Below are positions 43,609 through 52,007 of a stretch of DNA of 64,000 nucleotides, piece after piece. Source of the stretch: Aliivibrio_A kagoshimensis (GTDB taxonomy: Bacteria; Pseudomonadota; Gammaproteobacteria; Enterobacterales; Vibrionaceae). The stretch covers positions 1-64,000 of the forward strand of contig NZ_JAKJSQ010000002.1 in NCBI RefSeq assembly GCF_050337105.1. Reading direction: 5' to 3'. Below the pieces are notes generated by a model, which saw only the letters and a program-made list of their open reading frames with translations, searched no databases and had not been told where the DNA came from. Every line of letters begins with the position of its first letter. Within the stretch, counting starts at the first letter, position 1. A program made the position numbers and the translations under genes.

Positions 43609-44355
43609 TCAGACTTTTAATTTTTTCTTAATCACATCAGAGAATACAAGATGCAGATCCTCTTGTATCGCTTCATCATCTAGCGATAATTTTGATTTAA
43701 TGTGGTCCAAATGGGTCTGCATTAAACTCATTGCTTTTTTCTTGTCGCCTGCTTCTATAGCGTCTAACAAAATAGTATGTTCATCAAGTGAGCACTGACC
43801 CTGGCTCTGATTACCAGTCTCATACAGTGAGATGATCAGAGAGGTTTGCGACACAATACTGCGTTGGAAAGAGAGAAGAGGGGTATTGTCCGCCATATGG
43901 GCAAGTTGAATGTGGAACTCGCCAGAAATACGGATGCCACGACCTACATCACCTTGAGCGTGAGCTTCGTTCTCTTTCGCAACCAACTCCCGCAGCTCTT
44001 TGATTTTTTCAGCGGTGGCATTTTCGACCGCCAGCTCAGTAATAGAGAGTTCCAGAACCTCACGAGCTTTAAGAACTTGTTTCGCCTCTTCAACACTAGG
44101 TGCCGCAACAATCGCACCTCGATTCGGACGAATATCGACAACTTGCTCAACAGAGAGTCGGAGTAAGGCGCGTCGGATAATAGTTCGGCTCACGCCAAAT
44201 ATCTCACCAAGAGCTTCTTCATTCAGCTTGGTATTTGGTGGCAGGCGTTGTTCTAGAATGGCATCAAAAATGTGTCCATAAACCACATCATCTTGGGTCT
44301 GAGTAACTGCCACAGACTTGGGCTTCTTTTGCCCTATCTTTTTTTTGTCAGACAT
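43609..44355 (-). CDS. GntR family regulator, FCD-domain subfamily
   Basis: A 248-residue regulator with an N-terminal winged helix (about 25-90: YGHIFDAILEQRLPPNTKLNEEALGEIFGVSRTIIRRALLRLSVEQVV) and a helical FCD ligand domain with metal-binding His residues in GEFHIQLAHMADN and MQTHLDHIKS. Its place at the end of the purine/glyoxylate cluster and the TTGTATACAA palindromes before its own promoter and before gcl make it the likely controller of glyoxylate use. Ligand (glyoxylate, ureidoglycolate or other) is unknown. Confidence 0.87.
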   Translation of the reverse strand: MSDKKKIGQKKPKSVAVTQTQDDVVYGHIFDAILEQRLPPNTKLNEEALGEIFGVSRTIIRRALLRLSVEQVVDIRPNRGAIVAAPSVEEAKQVLKAREVLELSITELAVENATAEKIKELRELVAKENEAHAQGDVGRGIRISGEFHIQLAHMADNTPLLSFQRSIVSQTSLIISLYETGNQSQGQCSLDEHTILLDAIEAGDKKKAMSLMQTHLDHIKSKLSLDDEAIQEDLHLVFSDVIKKKLKV

Positions 44356-44464
44356 AATAAGAGGAACGCTCCGCTTGGTTAATAATCAGCTGGTTGATAT
44401 TAATAAATAAAGGTAATGTGTATAGGGTAATTGATAATGAAATATTTAGCATCTTTTAATTGAT

Positions 44465-44476
44465 TTTGTATACAAA
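44465..44476. promoter_or_regulatory. GntR-type operator (TTTGTATACAAA)
   Basis: A perfect 12-base palindrome in the divergent gap between the GntR gene and the phzF-like gene, with the same core as the site before gcl. It probably serves autoregulation. Confidence 0.6.
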
Positions 44477-44526
44477 CAAGTGTGCAAATTGCTAGATTTT
44501 CATAGTAAGCAGTAACAGGGACCTCA

Positions 44527-45303
44527 ATGAGACAAGTACAGATTTTCAATGTATTTACTGACCAACACAGTAGAGGCAACCCTGCAGCGGCAGTGGAACT
44601 GTCATCGTGGATAGCCGATGACGAGTTGTTGGCGATATCCCAACAATATGCTCAGCCAGTCACCGCTTTTGTCGTTAAAGACGGGGATGACTATCATATT
44701 CGTTGGTTCTCCCTTGTCACTGAGATTAACCTGTGTGGTCATGGCACGCTAGCGGCAGCAGCACTGGTTTTTAAGCGCTATCCGTTTAGCGATCAGCCGG
44801 TGGTATTTAACAGCCCATTTGGTAATTTGAGCGTTGCAAAAAAAGGGAAAGATTTCTCTTTGTCATTACCTTCTTGGCAGGGGCAAGCTGTGGCCGCAGA
44901 TTGCGATATCGTTAGATCACTCGCTATTGAACCATTATCCATGTTTAAAACTCGAGATTTGGTTGTGGTGCTGAAAGATGAGCAACAAGTACGGGAATTT
45001 CAACCAGATTTATCTCTGTTAACCACGATGAAAGATTATCATGCTTTAATCGTGACAGCGAAAGGTGAGCAGTGCGATTATGTTCTGCGCTACTTTCCGC
45101 CAAAGATTGGAATTAATGAAGACCCCGCAACAGGGTCTGCACAGTGTTCACTGGCCGCCTATTGGTTTGACGTTTTGAATAAACCTATATTGTCGGTAAG
45201 GCAGCTGTCTGAACGAGGCGGTGCATTCTTGGTCGAGAAAAATGCAGATAATAGAATAAAAGTAACGGCAGAGGTTACACTTGGAGAGTTGATATCCAAT
45301 TAA
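44527..45303 (+). CDS. PhzF family isomerase-like protein
   Basis: The 258-residue protein has the PhzF fold signatures: QVQIFNVFTDQHSRGNPAAAV, RWFSLVTEINLCGHGTLAAA, and FPPKIGINEDPATGSAQCSLAAYW. PhzF members are isomerases or epimerases; no phenazine genes are near, so a general metabolic role is likely. It is convergent with, and only four bases from, the LysR gene, and shares its promoter gap with the GntR regulator. Confidence 0.85.
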   Translation: MRQVQIFNVFTDQHSRGNPAAAVELSSWIADDELLAISQQYAQPVTAFVVKDGDDYHIRWFSLVTEINLCGHGTLAAAALVFKRYPFSDQPVVFNSPFGNLSVAKKGKDFSLSLPSWQGQAVAADCDIVRSLAIEPLSMFKTRDLVVVLKDEQQVREFQPDLSLLTTMKDYHALIVTAKGEQCDYVLRYFPPKIGINEDPATGSAQCSLAAYWFDVLNKPILSVRQLSERGGAFLVEKNADNRIKVTAEVTLGELISN

Positions 45304-45307
45304 AAGT

Positions 45308-46189
45308 TTACTGTTTTTTTATTAACGACCTTAATCGTTTTCTCAGTTGATTACTGACCTCTGTCTCAATCCCAGTTCGATGAATGAGATCAATGTTGGT
45401 CTGCCAGGCCAGTTGCTCATGCTCAAATGGCAGATGACACAGCTGCTTTGAGAGGACCGCATCTTGTGCCAAGTGCTCGGGAAGCAGCGCCCAACCAAAC
45501 CCCGATTTTGTCAATTCGAGGAGCACATAGTAGTTATCTGAATACCACACGTCTGGCGAGTGGGCTTGATTAAGCCATGAATGAGACTCTCCTTTTGATC
45601 CAATAACGAGTTGACGGTGTAGCTTGAGAATGTCGAGGTGCGCGGTTGGTTGTTGTGCGAGTGGGTGTTGAGTACTGACGAACACATCAAAAGCAATGGC
45701 GCCAATCGTCTCAAAATCGATCGCTTTAGGGTAGTTTAGCTCACTGAATATTAACCCGGTATCAGCACGTTGTTCACTCACCAATTGCAGTACATCTTGA
45801 CTTGATGCACTGAGAAATTCCAACTGTAATTGGGGGTATTGATCCACCAAAGTGGGCAGCAGTTCGGTTAATCCAAGGTAGGGAATTCCTTCATCAATCG
45901 CTAGCGTGATTTTAAGCGTCTCGTGATTGTTAATCGCTTCTAACTGGAAGTTAAGCCGTTGGTGTTGAGCTATGACCGCTTCGGCTTGTGGGAGCAGAGC
46001 CTCTCCTGCCGCTGTTAATATCGGGTAGCGACCACTGCGGTCAAACAGAATTTGATTGGTATCTATCTCCATATTCATAATATTTTGACTGATGGCAGAC
46101 TGTACTTTTCCTAACCGGCGAGCAGCCGCAGAAAATGAACCTGTTTGAACAGTGGTGACAAATGCATAAAGTTGGTCGAGTGATGGCAT
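45308..46189 (-). CDS. LysR family transcriptional regulator
   Basis: A 293-residue LysR-type protein: N-terminal winged helix-turn-helix LDQLYAFVTTVQTGSFSAAARRLGKVQSAISQNI and a C-terminal periplasmic-binding-like effector domain starting near ETLKITLAIDEGIP. It is divergent from the PACE efflux gene with a 92-base gap, the usual layout for a LysR regulator and its target. Effector unknown. Confidence 0.88.
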   Translation of the reverse strand: MPSLDQLYAFVTTVQTGSFSAAARRLGKVQSAISQNIMNMEIDTNQILFDRSGRYPILTAAGEALLPQAEAVIAQHQRLNFQLEAINNHETLKITLAIDEGIPYLGLTELLPTLVDQYPQLQLEFLSASSQDVLQLVSEQRADTGLIFSELNYPKAIDFETIGAIAFDVFVSTQHPLAQQPTAHLDILKLHRQLVIGSKGESHSWLNQAHSPDVWYSDNYYVLLELTKSGFGWALLPEHLAQDAVLSKQLCHLPFEHEQLAWQTNIDLIHRTGIETEVSNQLRKRLRSLIKKQ

Positions 46190-46281
46190 ATCAGTTTTTG
46201 TGATGGTAAGTAACTTTTATCTATCTTAGTTTGAAATGATAATAGCCACAAGTTAAACATTTTCATAAAAGAGAGAAACTG

Positions 46282-46710
46282 ATGACAACAACTGAACGTA
46301 TTATTCACGCGGTACTGTTTGAGCTGATCGCTTTGGCTTTAGTGATTCCGCTAGCTTCAATGGCAACAGGGAAAGAAGCCAGTTCGATGGTGGTAGTCGG
46401 TGTGGGTTTGAGCCTTTATACCGTGGTATGGAACTACTTTTATAACCTTTGGTATGATAAGCAGTTTGGCGGCGATAGAGAGACGCGCAGTTTCAACACT
46501 CGTCTTAAACATACGGTGGGTTTTGAAGGGGGGTTGATATTTGTGACGGTGCCAGTGGTCGCGTGGTTCTTGCAGATATCTCTGCTGTCGGCATTGGCTT
46601 TGGAAGCTGTTTTTCTGGTGTTCTTTTTTGGCTACGCCATTGTGTTTAATTGGGTGTATGACCATGCTCGTGCTCGCTGGTTTTACCGCAACGAGCACCC
46701 TCAGAGCTGA
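46282..46710 (+). CDS. PACE family efflux transporter
   Basis: A 142-residue protein of four membrane helices made of two tandem bacterial-transmembrane-pair domains: TERIIHAVLFELIALALVIPLA and LKHTVGFEGGLIFVTVPVVAWFL, with VVWNYFYNLWYD and IVFNWVYDHARARWF as the conserved second halves. PACE proteins export biocides such as chlorhexidine or polyamines by proton exchange; the natural substrate is unsure. The divergent LysR gene likely regulates it. Confidence 0.88.
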   Translation: MTTTERIIHAVLFELIALALVIPLASMATGKEASSMVVVGVGLSLYTVVWNYFYNLWYDKQFGGDRETRSFNTRLKHTVGFEGGLIFVTVPVVAWFLQISLLSALALEAVFLVFFFGYAIVFNWVYDHARARWFYRNEHPQS

Positions 46711-46711
46711 G

Positions 46712-48397
46712 TTAAAAGTCAGGGTCAACTTGAAACTGCATCTCCTCGTGAGTGATGGGGTGATGCAGGCTTAAGGATTCGGCGTGAAGGTGTAAACGCT
46801 TAGCTGGCTTGCCATACAGATCATCGCCAACTATTGGCATAGCAAACCCAAGCGAATGGGCGCAATGAACACGAAGTTGGTGAGTACGTCCAGTTTTTGG
46901 TGACAGATAGACGCGCGTTCTGCCGTTTTTGACGTCAATGACCTGCCATTTCGTGTGGGCGGGTTTTCCATGTTCAAAACAGACCAGTTGACGAGGCCGG
47001 TCAATGAGGTCACCACGTAGTGGTAGCGTGATTTCGCCATGTGTCTGCTCTAACTCGCCATCAATAAGGGCCACGTAACGTTTGGTGATCGAGCGTGAGA
47101 TAAACTGCTTCTGTAGGCTTTTATGGGCACGCTTACTTAAAGCGATCACCATCAAACCGGATGTCGCCATATCAAGTCGATGCACAATCAGGAAACCTTT
47201 GGCGTGAGGAAATAGCTGTTCCATGCGGTGCTGTACTGAATCCTCTATGCTCTTACCCGGTACCGAGAGAAAACCAGCAGGTTTATTGATCACCAACATC
47301 ACCTCATCTTGATAGAGAACCTCGATGGACTTTCCGATGGCAGGGTTGCTCAGTAGTGGATTCTCATCCTGTTCTACTCCTACGAGCATATGACCTAAAA
47401 TGGGATGACATTTACCTAGGCATGCCGGGTAGATGTTTTTATGCTGTCTCACTTCCGATTTTGGAGAGACGCCCCACCAAAATTCCGCTAATGCCAAAGG
47501 TTTTAGTTGGTGGTTAAAGGCATAATGCAGCAGTTTAGGTGCTGCACACTCTCCGGAGCCTGCGGGGGGAGTTCGCATGGGTGTCTCTTTAAAAATGGCT
47601 TGCAGACTTTTCAACTCTCCATGGCTGTTTAGAAACTGATATTGTTGAAATAACTTCTGTTGCAAAGTGGCTGATAAAGCCGCTCTTTGCATGGTTAATT
47701 GATTGATCTCATCAAGAAGCGGCTTCAAGTTATTTTCAGCAGCAGCCAGTTGTTCATCCCAATAGCTTTTGAGCGCTTTGAGTTGATTCTTCTCTTTGAC
47801 GCTCTCTTTACCCAGTTGCGCCATTAACGCGGTGAGTTCTGAATTATTCGCTTGATGCGCTTCGGCTTCTGCTCTGAGGACTTTTCGACGTTTTCGTCCC
47901 TCGATCATGTCGGCTCTATGGTTCTCTATCTGTACATGACTGCTTGCGTGTGTATCACTTACCGCCTGTTGATAGCGTGCAATCTCAGGGTTAGCGCTGA
48001 GGATTTGAATACGGTTAGAGAACTGTTTTAGCTCCTCTTGGCCAATGCGAAAAAATCCCTCTTTGGTGAGCATGTCAAACACTGGAGGAACAAAGCCGGG
48101 CAAATGATTGGAATCGGCCACTTTGCCAGAAAATGCAGAAAGATAACCGATCTCACCGTGTTGAGTCTGTACCAGTAGCACCCCAAACATTTTTCCAGTG
48201 CCAGTACGATTATCCTCAGCGAGTCCAAAGTCATGCTGCCAAGTCTGCTGATGCATTAAGTGATGCTGTAACTCTTCCGCAGCCAATTCACACAGAGGAT
48301 GAGGCTGATAGAAAAAAGGAAACGTAAAACGCTCTGGCAGTGAGTAGGAATCAATCGACTTTTTAAAAGGAGTAAAACAGGTTGGCTGGGAGTGCAT
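46712..48397 (-). CDS. RluA family pseudouridine synthase with long N-terminal coiled coil
   Basis: The last 220 residues form an RluA-type catalytic domain: VLVGVEQDENPLLSNPAIGKSIEVLYQDEVMLVINKPAGFLSVPG, HRLDMATSGLMVIAL with the catalytic Asp, and SPKTGRTHQLRVH. The first 340 residues are unlike RluA; residues about 165-260 look like a coiled coil. It should isomerise uridines in rRNA or tRNA; the site is unknown. At 561 residues it is about twice the family length. It converges on the PACE gene. Confidence 0.85.
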   Translation of the reverse strand: MHSQPTCFTPFKKSIDSYSLPERFTFPFFYQPHPLCELAAEELQHHLMHQQTWQHDFGLAEDNRTGTGKMFGVLLVQTQHGEIGYLSAFSGKVADSNHLPGFVPPVFDMLTKEGFFRIGQEELKQFSNRIQILSANPEIARYQQAVSDTHASSHVQIENHRADMIEGRKRRKVLRAEAEAHQANNSELTALMAQLGKESVKEKNQLKALKSYWDEQLAAAENNLKPLLDEINQLTMQRAALSATLQQKLFQQYQFLNSHGELKSLQAIFKETPMRTPPAGSGECAAPKLLHYAFNHQLKPLALAEFWWGVSPKSEVRQHKNIYPACLGKCHPILGHMLVGVEQDENPLLSNPAIGKSIEVLYQDEVMLVINKPAGFLSVPGKSIEDSVQHRMEQLFPHAKGFLIVHRLDMATSGLMVIALSKRAHKSLQKQFISRSITKRYVALIDGELEQTHGEITLPLRGDLIDRPRQLVCFEHGKPAHTKWQVIDVKNGRTRVYLSPKTGRTHQLRVHCAHSLGFAMPIVGDDLYGKPAKRLHLHAESLSLHHPITHEEMQFQVDPDF

Positions 48398-48525
48398 AAT
48401 GGTTTCTACAAAGTGGAATTGGGGTCATTTTACCCTGTAGCTACTGAATTATCACCTTATGACTGTCGGTAGCGTGCGTTATTTGCTCTCTTGAATAGTG
48501 AGGTAACATTTGATAGGGTGAAAAA

Positions 48526-48585
48526 ATGAAAACAGTGATTATTTTTCAATTAATTAGCAACAGTTGGTGGCGTTCTATTTTATAG
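48526..48585 (+). CDS. Trp-codon leader peptide upstream of trpS
   Basis: ATG 48526, seven bases after AGGG at 48515-48518, opens a 19-codon frame encoding MKTVIIFQLISNSWWRSIL and ending at TAG 48583. The adjacent TGG TGG codons at 48565-48570, the WWR ending and the short length are the features of tryptophan attenuator leader peptides such as TrpL. It precedes an auxiliary tryptophanyl-tRNA synthetase gene, whose expression would suitably rise when charged tRNA-Trp is scarce. Confidence 0.75.
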   Translation: MKTVIIFQLISNSWWRSIL

Positions 48586-48683
48586 AGCGGCGCTGAATCA
48601 CACATATTCAAAAGCCGTCGGATGACAGTATTTTGAATAGAAACGCAATAATGTCTCCGGTGGTCTCACTTAGGAGTAACATT
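48570..48683 (+). promoter_or_regulatory. Foldable leader RNA able to hide the trpS ribosome-binding site
   Basis: Several mutually exclusive pairings are visible. CGTTCTAT (48571-48578) pairs with ATAGAGCG (48582-48589) right after the Trp codons; the same strand can instead pair with 48636-48646. TATTCAAAA (48605-48613) pairs with 48631-48639. AATGTCTCC (48650-48658) pairs with GGAG (48673-48676) and ACATT (48679-48683), covering the Shine-Dalgarno. Alternatively TGTCTCCGG (48652-48660) pairs with CGGATGACA (48619-48627), which would free it. No stem with a T tract is seen, so control of translation is more likely than termination. Confidence 0.6.
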
Positions 48684-49685
48684 ATGAACAACGAAAAAAT
48701 TCTTACTGGTGACCGTGCAACTGGACAACTTCACCTCGGCCACTATATCGGTTCTTTGCAGCATCGAGTCGAACTTCAACATCGATATCAACAAACCATT
48801 CTCGTCGCCGATCTTCAGGGGTTAACCGATAATGGTAATACCCCTCAAAAAGTCTCATCGAACATTCTTAATGTAGTCGCAGATTATCTGGCTGTCGGCA
48901 TTGATCCGAGTAAAACCACCATCTGTTTGCAATCGGCAATTCCGGCATTAGCTGAATTGACCATGTACTACTCTAACCTAGTCTCAGTAGCTCGATTACA
49001 GAGAAACCCGACGGTAAAAAGTGAGATAGCGAATAAAAAGTTTGGCGCCTCTATTCCGGCTGGATTTTTAACCTACCCAATAAGCCAAGCAGCAGATATT
49101 ACCGCATTTAAAGCAACACTAGTGCCTGTTGGTGATGATCAATTACCCATGATTGAGCAGACAAATGAAATAGTGAGAAAGCTTAATAATATCGCTGATC
49201 AGGAGATTTTGGTTGAGTGCAAACCGCTTCTGAGTAAAATTTCGAGACTTCCCGCTCCGGATGGTAAAAGTAAAATGTCTAAATCCATGGGTAACTGCAT
49301 TCTTTTAAACGCAACCGATAAAGAGATTTCAAAAGCAGTTAAGGCAATGTATACCGACCCCTTACACATAAATGTAAACGATCCAGGTAGAGTAGAAGGG
49401 AATGTGGTGTTTACCTATCTGGATGCTTTTCATCCAGATGCACAGTATGTTGAGGAGTTAAAACAGCACTACCAGCAAGGTGGATTAGGGGATGGAGCGA
49501 CGAAGAAGATCTTAGAAGCGTGTTTACAGCAGTTCTTGGAACCGATTCGAGAGAGAAGAGCCGCCTATATGGACGATAAAGCGCAGTTGATCTCCATCAT
49601 CAAGGAGGGCAGTGAACGTTCTCAAGAAGAGGCCAATCAACTGCTCAATCAAGTTAAACATGCTTTTGGTTTGAAGCTGTTTTAA
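48684..49685 (+). CDS. trpS: Auxiliary tryptophanyl-tRNA synthetase (type II)
   Basis: TAGGAG at 48671-48676 sets ATG 48684 (333 residues); an in-frame ATG farther up has no support. Class I motifs are HLGH (17-20) and KMSKS (197-201). The sequence (LTGDRATGQLHLGHYIGSLQHRVELQ, LVPVGDDQLPMIEQT, MYTDPLHINVNDPGRVEGNVVFTYLDAF) is of the TrpRS II type known from Deinococcus and as auxiliary, indolmycin-resistant enzymes in Streptomyces, and differs clearly from E. coli TrpS. It is probably a second copy that charges tRNA-Trp under stress or inhibition. A leader peptide with tandem Trp codons precedes it. Confidence 0.9.
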   Translation: MNNEKILTGDRATGQLHLGHYIGSLQHRVELQHRYQQTILVADLQGLTDNGNTPQKVSSNILNVVADYLAVGIDPSKTTICLQSAIPALAELTMYYSNLVSVARLQRNPTVKSEIANKKFGASIPAGFLTYPISQAADITAFKATLVPVGDDQLPMIEQTNEIVRKLNNIADQEILVECKPLLSKISRLPAPDGKSKMSKSMGNCILLNATDKEISKAVKAMYTDPLHINVNDPGRVEGNVVFTYLDAFHPDAQYVEELKQHYQQGGLGDGATKKILEACLQQFLEPIRERRAAYMDDKAQLISIIKEGSERSQEEANQLLNQVKHAFGLKLF

Positions 49686-49779
49686 ATATAACTATTTTTA
49701 CTGTTCAATTTTATCTATCTTAGAGGGTATTATACCAGGCAGTTAACTGGTAATTGTGTAAATTGAAAAAGGATGAACA

Positions 49780-50223
49780 ATGGACTCTAAGTGGGCAAAA
49801 CGTTTTTTTCAGATGGCAGAGCTTGTCGGTTCATGGAGTAAAGATCCTTCGACGCAAGTGGGTGCTGTGATTACAGAACATATCCGTATCGTGTCGGTGG
49901 GTTTTAACGGCTACCCACATGGGATTTCTGACAGTGCTGATACCGATGACAGAGACATGAAATTGCTGAAAACGTTACACGCCGAAGAGAACGCGATTCT
50001 TTTTGCTAAGCGTGATTTAGACGGTTGTGATATCTGGGTGACACATTTTCCTTGTCCAAATTGTGCCGCTAAGATTATTCAAACTGGCATTTCCGAAGTG
50101 CATTGTCCCGAGCAGAGTCAAGACTTCTTATCTCGCTGGGGAGACAAAATAAAAATCAGTGAAGATATGTTCAAACAAGCTGGGGTAAAAGTGGATTGGT
50201 TACCACTGAATGCTTGGAAGTAA
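49780..50223 (+). CDS. dCMP deaminase family protein
   Basis: The 147-residue protein has the zinc deaminase motif HAE (His67, Glu69) and PCPNC (Cys92, Cys95), plus DPSTQVGAVI and FNGYPHG typical of deoxycytidylate deaminases. It should deaminate dCMP to dUMP or act on a related nucleotide. A terminator follows 28 bases after the stop. It may be transcribed with trpS, but the 94-base gap could hold a promoter. Confidence 0.87.
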   Translation: MDSKWAKRFFQMAELVGSWSKDPSTQVGAVITEHIRIVSVGFNGYPHGISDSADTDDRDMKLLKTLHAEENAILFAKRDLDGCDIWVTHFPCPNCAAKIIQTGISEVHCPEQSQDFLSRWGDKIKISEDMFKQAGVKVDWLPLNAWK

Positions 50224-50250
50224 TGATTAAAAAGAGTGAATAGAGAAGAG

Positions 50251-50278
50251 AGCCACTAGCGAGACTAGTGGCTTTTTT
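50251..50278 (+). terminator. Rho-independent terminator after the dCMP deaminase gene
   Basis: A nine-base-pair stem (AGCCACTAG paired with CTAGTGGCT), five-base loop, then six T residues. Confidence 0.9.
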
Positions 50279-50280
50279 AT

Positions 50281-51195
50281 TTACTGGATTAAGAAATCTA
50301 ACGCTCCAGTTATCGCAGCGACCTGAGCATCATTACACTCCTGCTCTGATACTTTTGGACTGTCTGGATAGACTTCCGTGGTGCTGCTGTAATCACAATC
50401 GGTAAAACCGCCACACAACCCGAGCTTCTTCATCGGGTAGTTAATCACTCCCTCTTGCTCCAATACCGAACCAATGATGTTTCCATCGCTATCAGGCAAC
50501 GCAATGTGAGTGATTTTTTTCACCGAGGCTATCATCGCTTTTTGAAAGGCGGGTTGTGGGTTATTGGTGTCGCCTACTAGGTAGAATCCATCCGGTATTT
50601 CACTGAACGGAATGTCGATACCATCACGAGCAGCCAGAGCAGGACGAAACTCACTGTTATCGGTGTCGGTGGTTTCATGAAGGTCGATATGAACTGTGAT
50701 TGGACAGGTGAGGCTATCAATAAATGCCATCAATGACGCCGCTTCTTCTGAGGGACTTTCAGCGTAAAAAGAGCGATTCGGATCAACCGCATTAGGGTTC
50801 CAGCGATTAATCACTTCATAACCCCACGGGCTGACACAAGGAGCGACAACAATATTGAAATGTTCGTGGTAACTCTCTGCTTTGGTATCTAAAAATTGGA
50901 TAGCGCCATGAACACCGCTGGTTTCATAACCGTGAACACCACCAGTGACCAGGAGAGTGGGTTTATTTGCATCCCAATTGTGTGATTTTAAAGCAAATAG
51001 AGGGTACTTCTCAATATTATAAGAGAGGGCGCCGTACTGAATCAGTTCAAAACGTTGGCTTAATTGCTGCAATTTAGTCACAACTTCATCTAAATAAGAG
51101 CGCTTTATGGTCATGGTTTCTAGCCATTGTGTGCGTTCAGCTTGGCCCCATGCTTTGGTGGGTGTGCCGATAGGGTAAGCGTGTGTATCTGTCAT
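50281..51195 (-). CDS. M14 family zinc carboxypeptidase-like protein
   Basis: The 304-residue protein has the M14/AstE-type zinc motif GGVHGYETSG (His88, Glu91) and a later HIDLHET for the third ligand. There is no signal peptide, so it is cytoplasmic. It may remove C-terminal residues from small peptides or deacylate amino acids; the substrate is not evident. It is convergent with the dCMP deaminase gene. Confidence 0.82.
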   Translation of the reverse strand: MTDTHAYPIGTPTKAWGQAERTQWLETMTIKRSYLDEVVTKLQQLSQRFELIQYGALSYNIEKYPLFALKSHNWDANKPTLLVTGGVHGYETSGVHGAIQFLDTKAESYHEHFNIVVAPCVSPWGYEVINRWNPNAVDPNRSFYAESPSEEAASLMAFIDSLTCPITVHIDLHETTDTDNSEFRPALAARDGIDIPFSEIPDGFYLVGDTNNPQPAFQKAMIASVKKITHIALPDSDGNIIGSVLEQEGVINYPMKKLGLCGGFTDCDYSSTTEVYPDSPKVSEQECNDAQVAAITGALDFLIQ

Positions 51196-51322
51196 AAATG
51201 CGCCTTTAACTGTCTGGTGGAGAGTGTGGTGTGAATGCTAGCTAGAGAATAAACATCTGAACCTGTTTAGGCAATCATTTAAAATAGGGTTACACTAAGC
51301 ACGTTTTTATAAAGGTGAATAG

Positions 51323-52000
51323 ATGATGAAGTACGATTGGATTTTATTTGATGCTGACGAAACCCTGTTTCATTTTGATGCTTTTAAAGGGATGCAGCTG
51401 ATGTTTTCTCGCTTAGGAGTTAATTTTTCATTAGATGACTTCAGTTACTATCAGCTCGTGAATAAACCACTTTGGGTCGATTATCAAAATGGTGATATTA
51501 CCGCTGCTCAGCTGAAGCATACGCGTTTTCAAACATGGGCAGATAAGCTAGAGACCACGACTCAAGCCCTTAATAGTGGTTTCCTTGAAGCGATGGCTGA
51601 CATTTGTACTTTACTGCCTGGAGCGAAAGAGCTTATGGAAGCGATCAGTGGTAAAGCTCAGATGGGCATCATCACTAACGGCTTTACGGAACTGCAAGCC
51701 ATTCGCCTTGAAAGAACTGGGATGAGTGATTATTTCTCTCATGTTGTGATTTCTGAAGAGGTAGGCATTGCCAAGCCAGACGTGGGCATTTTTGAACACG
51801 CATTAGCGAGAATGGGCACACCAAACAAAGATCGTGTATTGATGGTCGGTGATAACCCTCATTCAGACGTATTAGGCGGGTTGAATGCGGGTATTGATAC
51901 CTGCTGGCTTAACGTTGATGGCAGCGATAAACCCGTTGGTATCAATCCTCACTATCAAGTCTCTTCTTTGATTGAACTGAAAGAGTTATTGGTTAAGTAA
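51323..52000 (+). CDS. yjjG: Pyrimidine 5'-nucleotidase YjjG
   Basis: A 225-residue HAD hydrolase: nucleophile motif DADETLFHFD (Asp10, Asp12), GIITNGFTELQAIRLERTG (motif II) and KPDVGIFEHAL to MVGDNPHSDVLGG (motifs III and IV). This matches YjjG, which dephosphorylates dUMP and non-canonical pyrimidine nucleotides. ATG 51323 is followed by a second ATG at 51326; either could be used. It converges on the sensor kinase gene. Confidence 0.87.
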   Translation: MMKYDWILFDADETLFHFDAFKGMQLMFSRLGVNFSLDDFSYYQLVNKPLWVDYQNGDITAAQLKHTRFQTWADKLETTTQALNSGFLEAMADICTLLPGAKELMEAISGKAQMGIITNGFTELQAIRLERTGMSDYFSHVVISEEVGIAKPDVGIFEHALARMGTPNKDRVLMVGDNPHSDVLGGLNAGIDTCWLNVDGSDKPVGINPHYQVSSLIELKELLVK

Positions 52001-52007
52001 GCAATTC

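Noticed and set aside
48585..48660. Classical transcription attenuator (intrinsic terminator) before trpS
   Set aside because: None of the stems after the leader peptide is followed by a T tract, so I prefer translational control.
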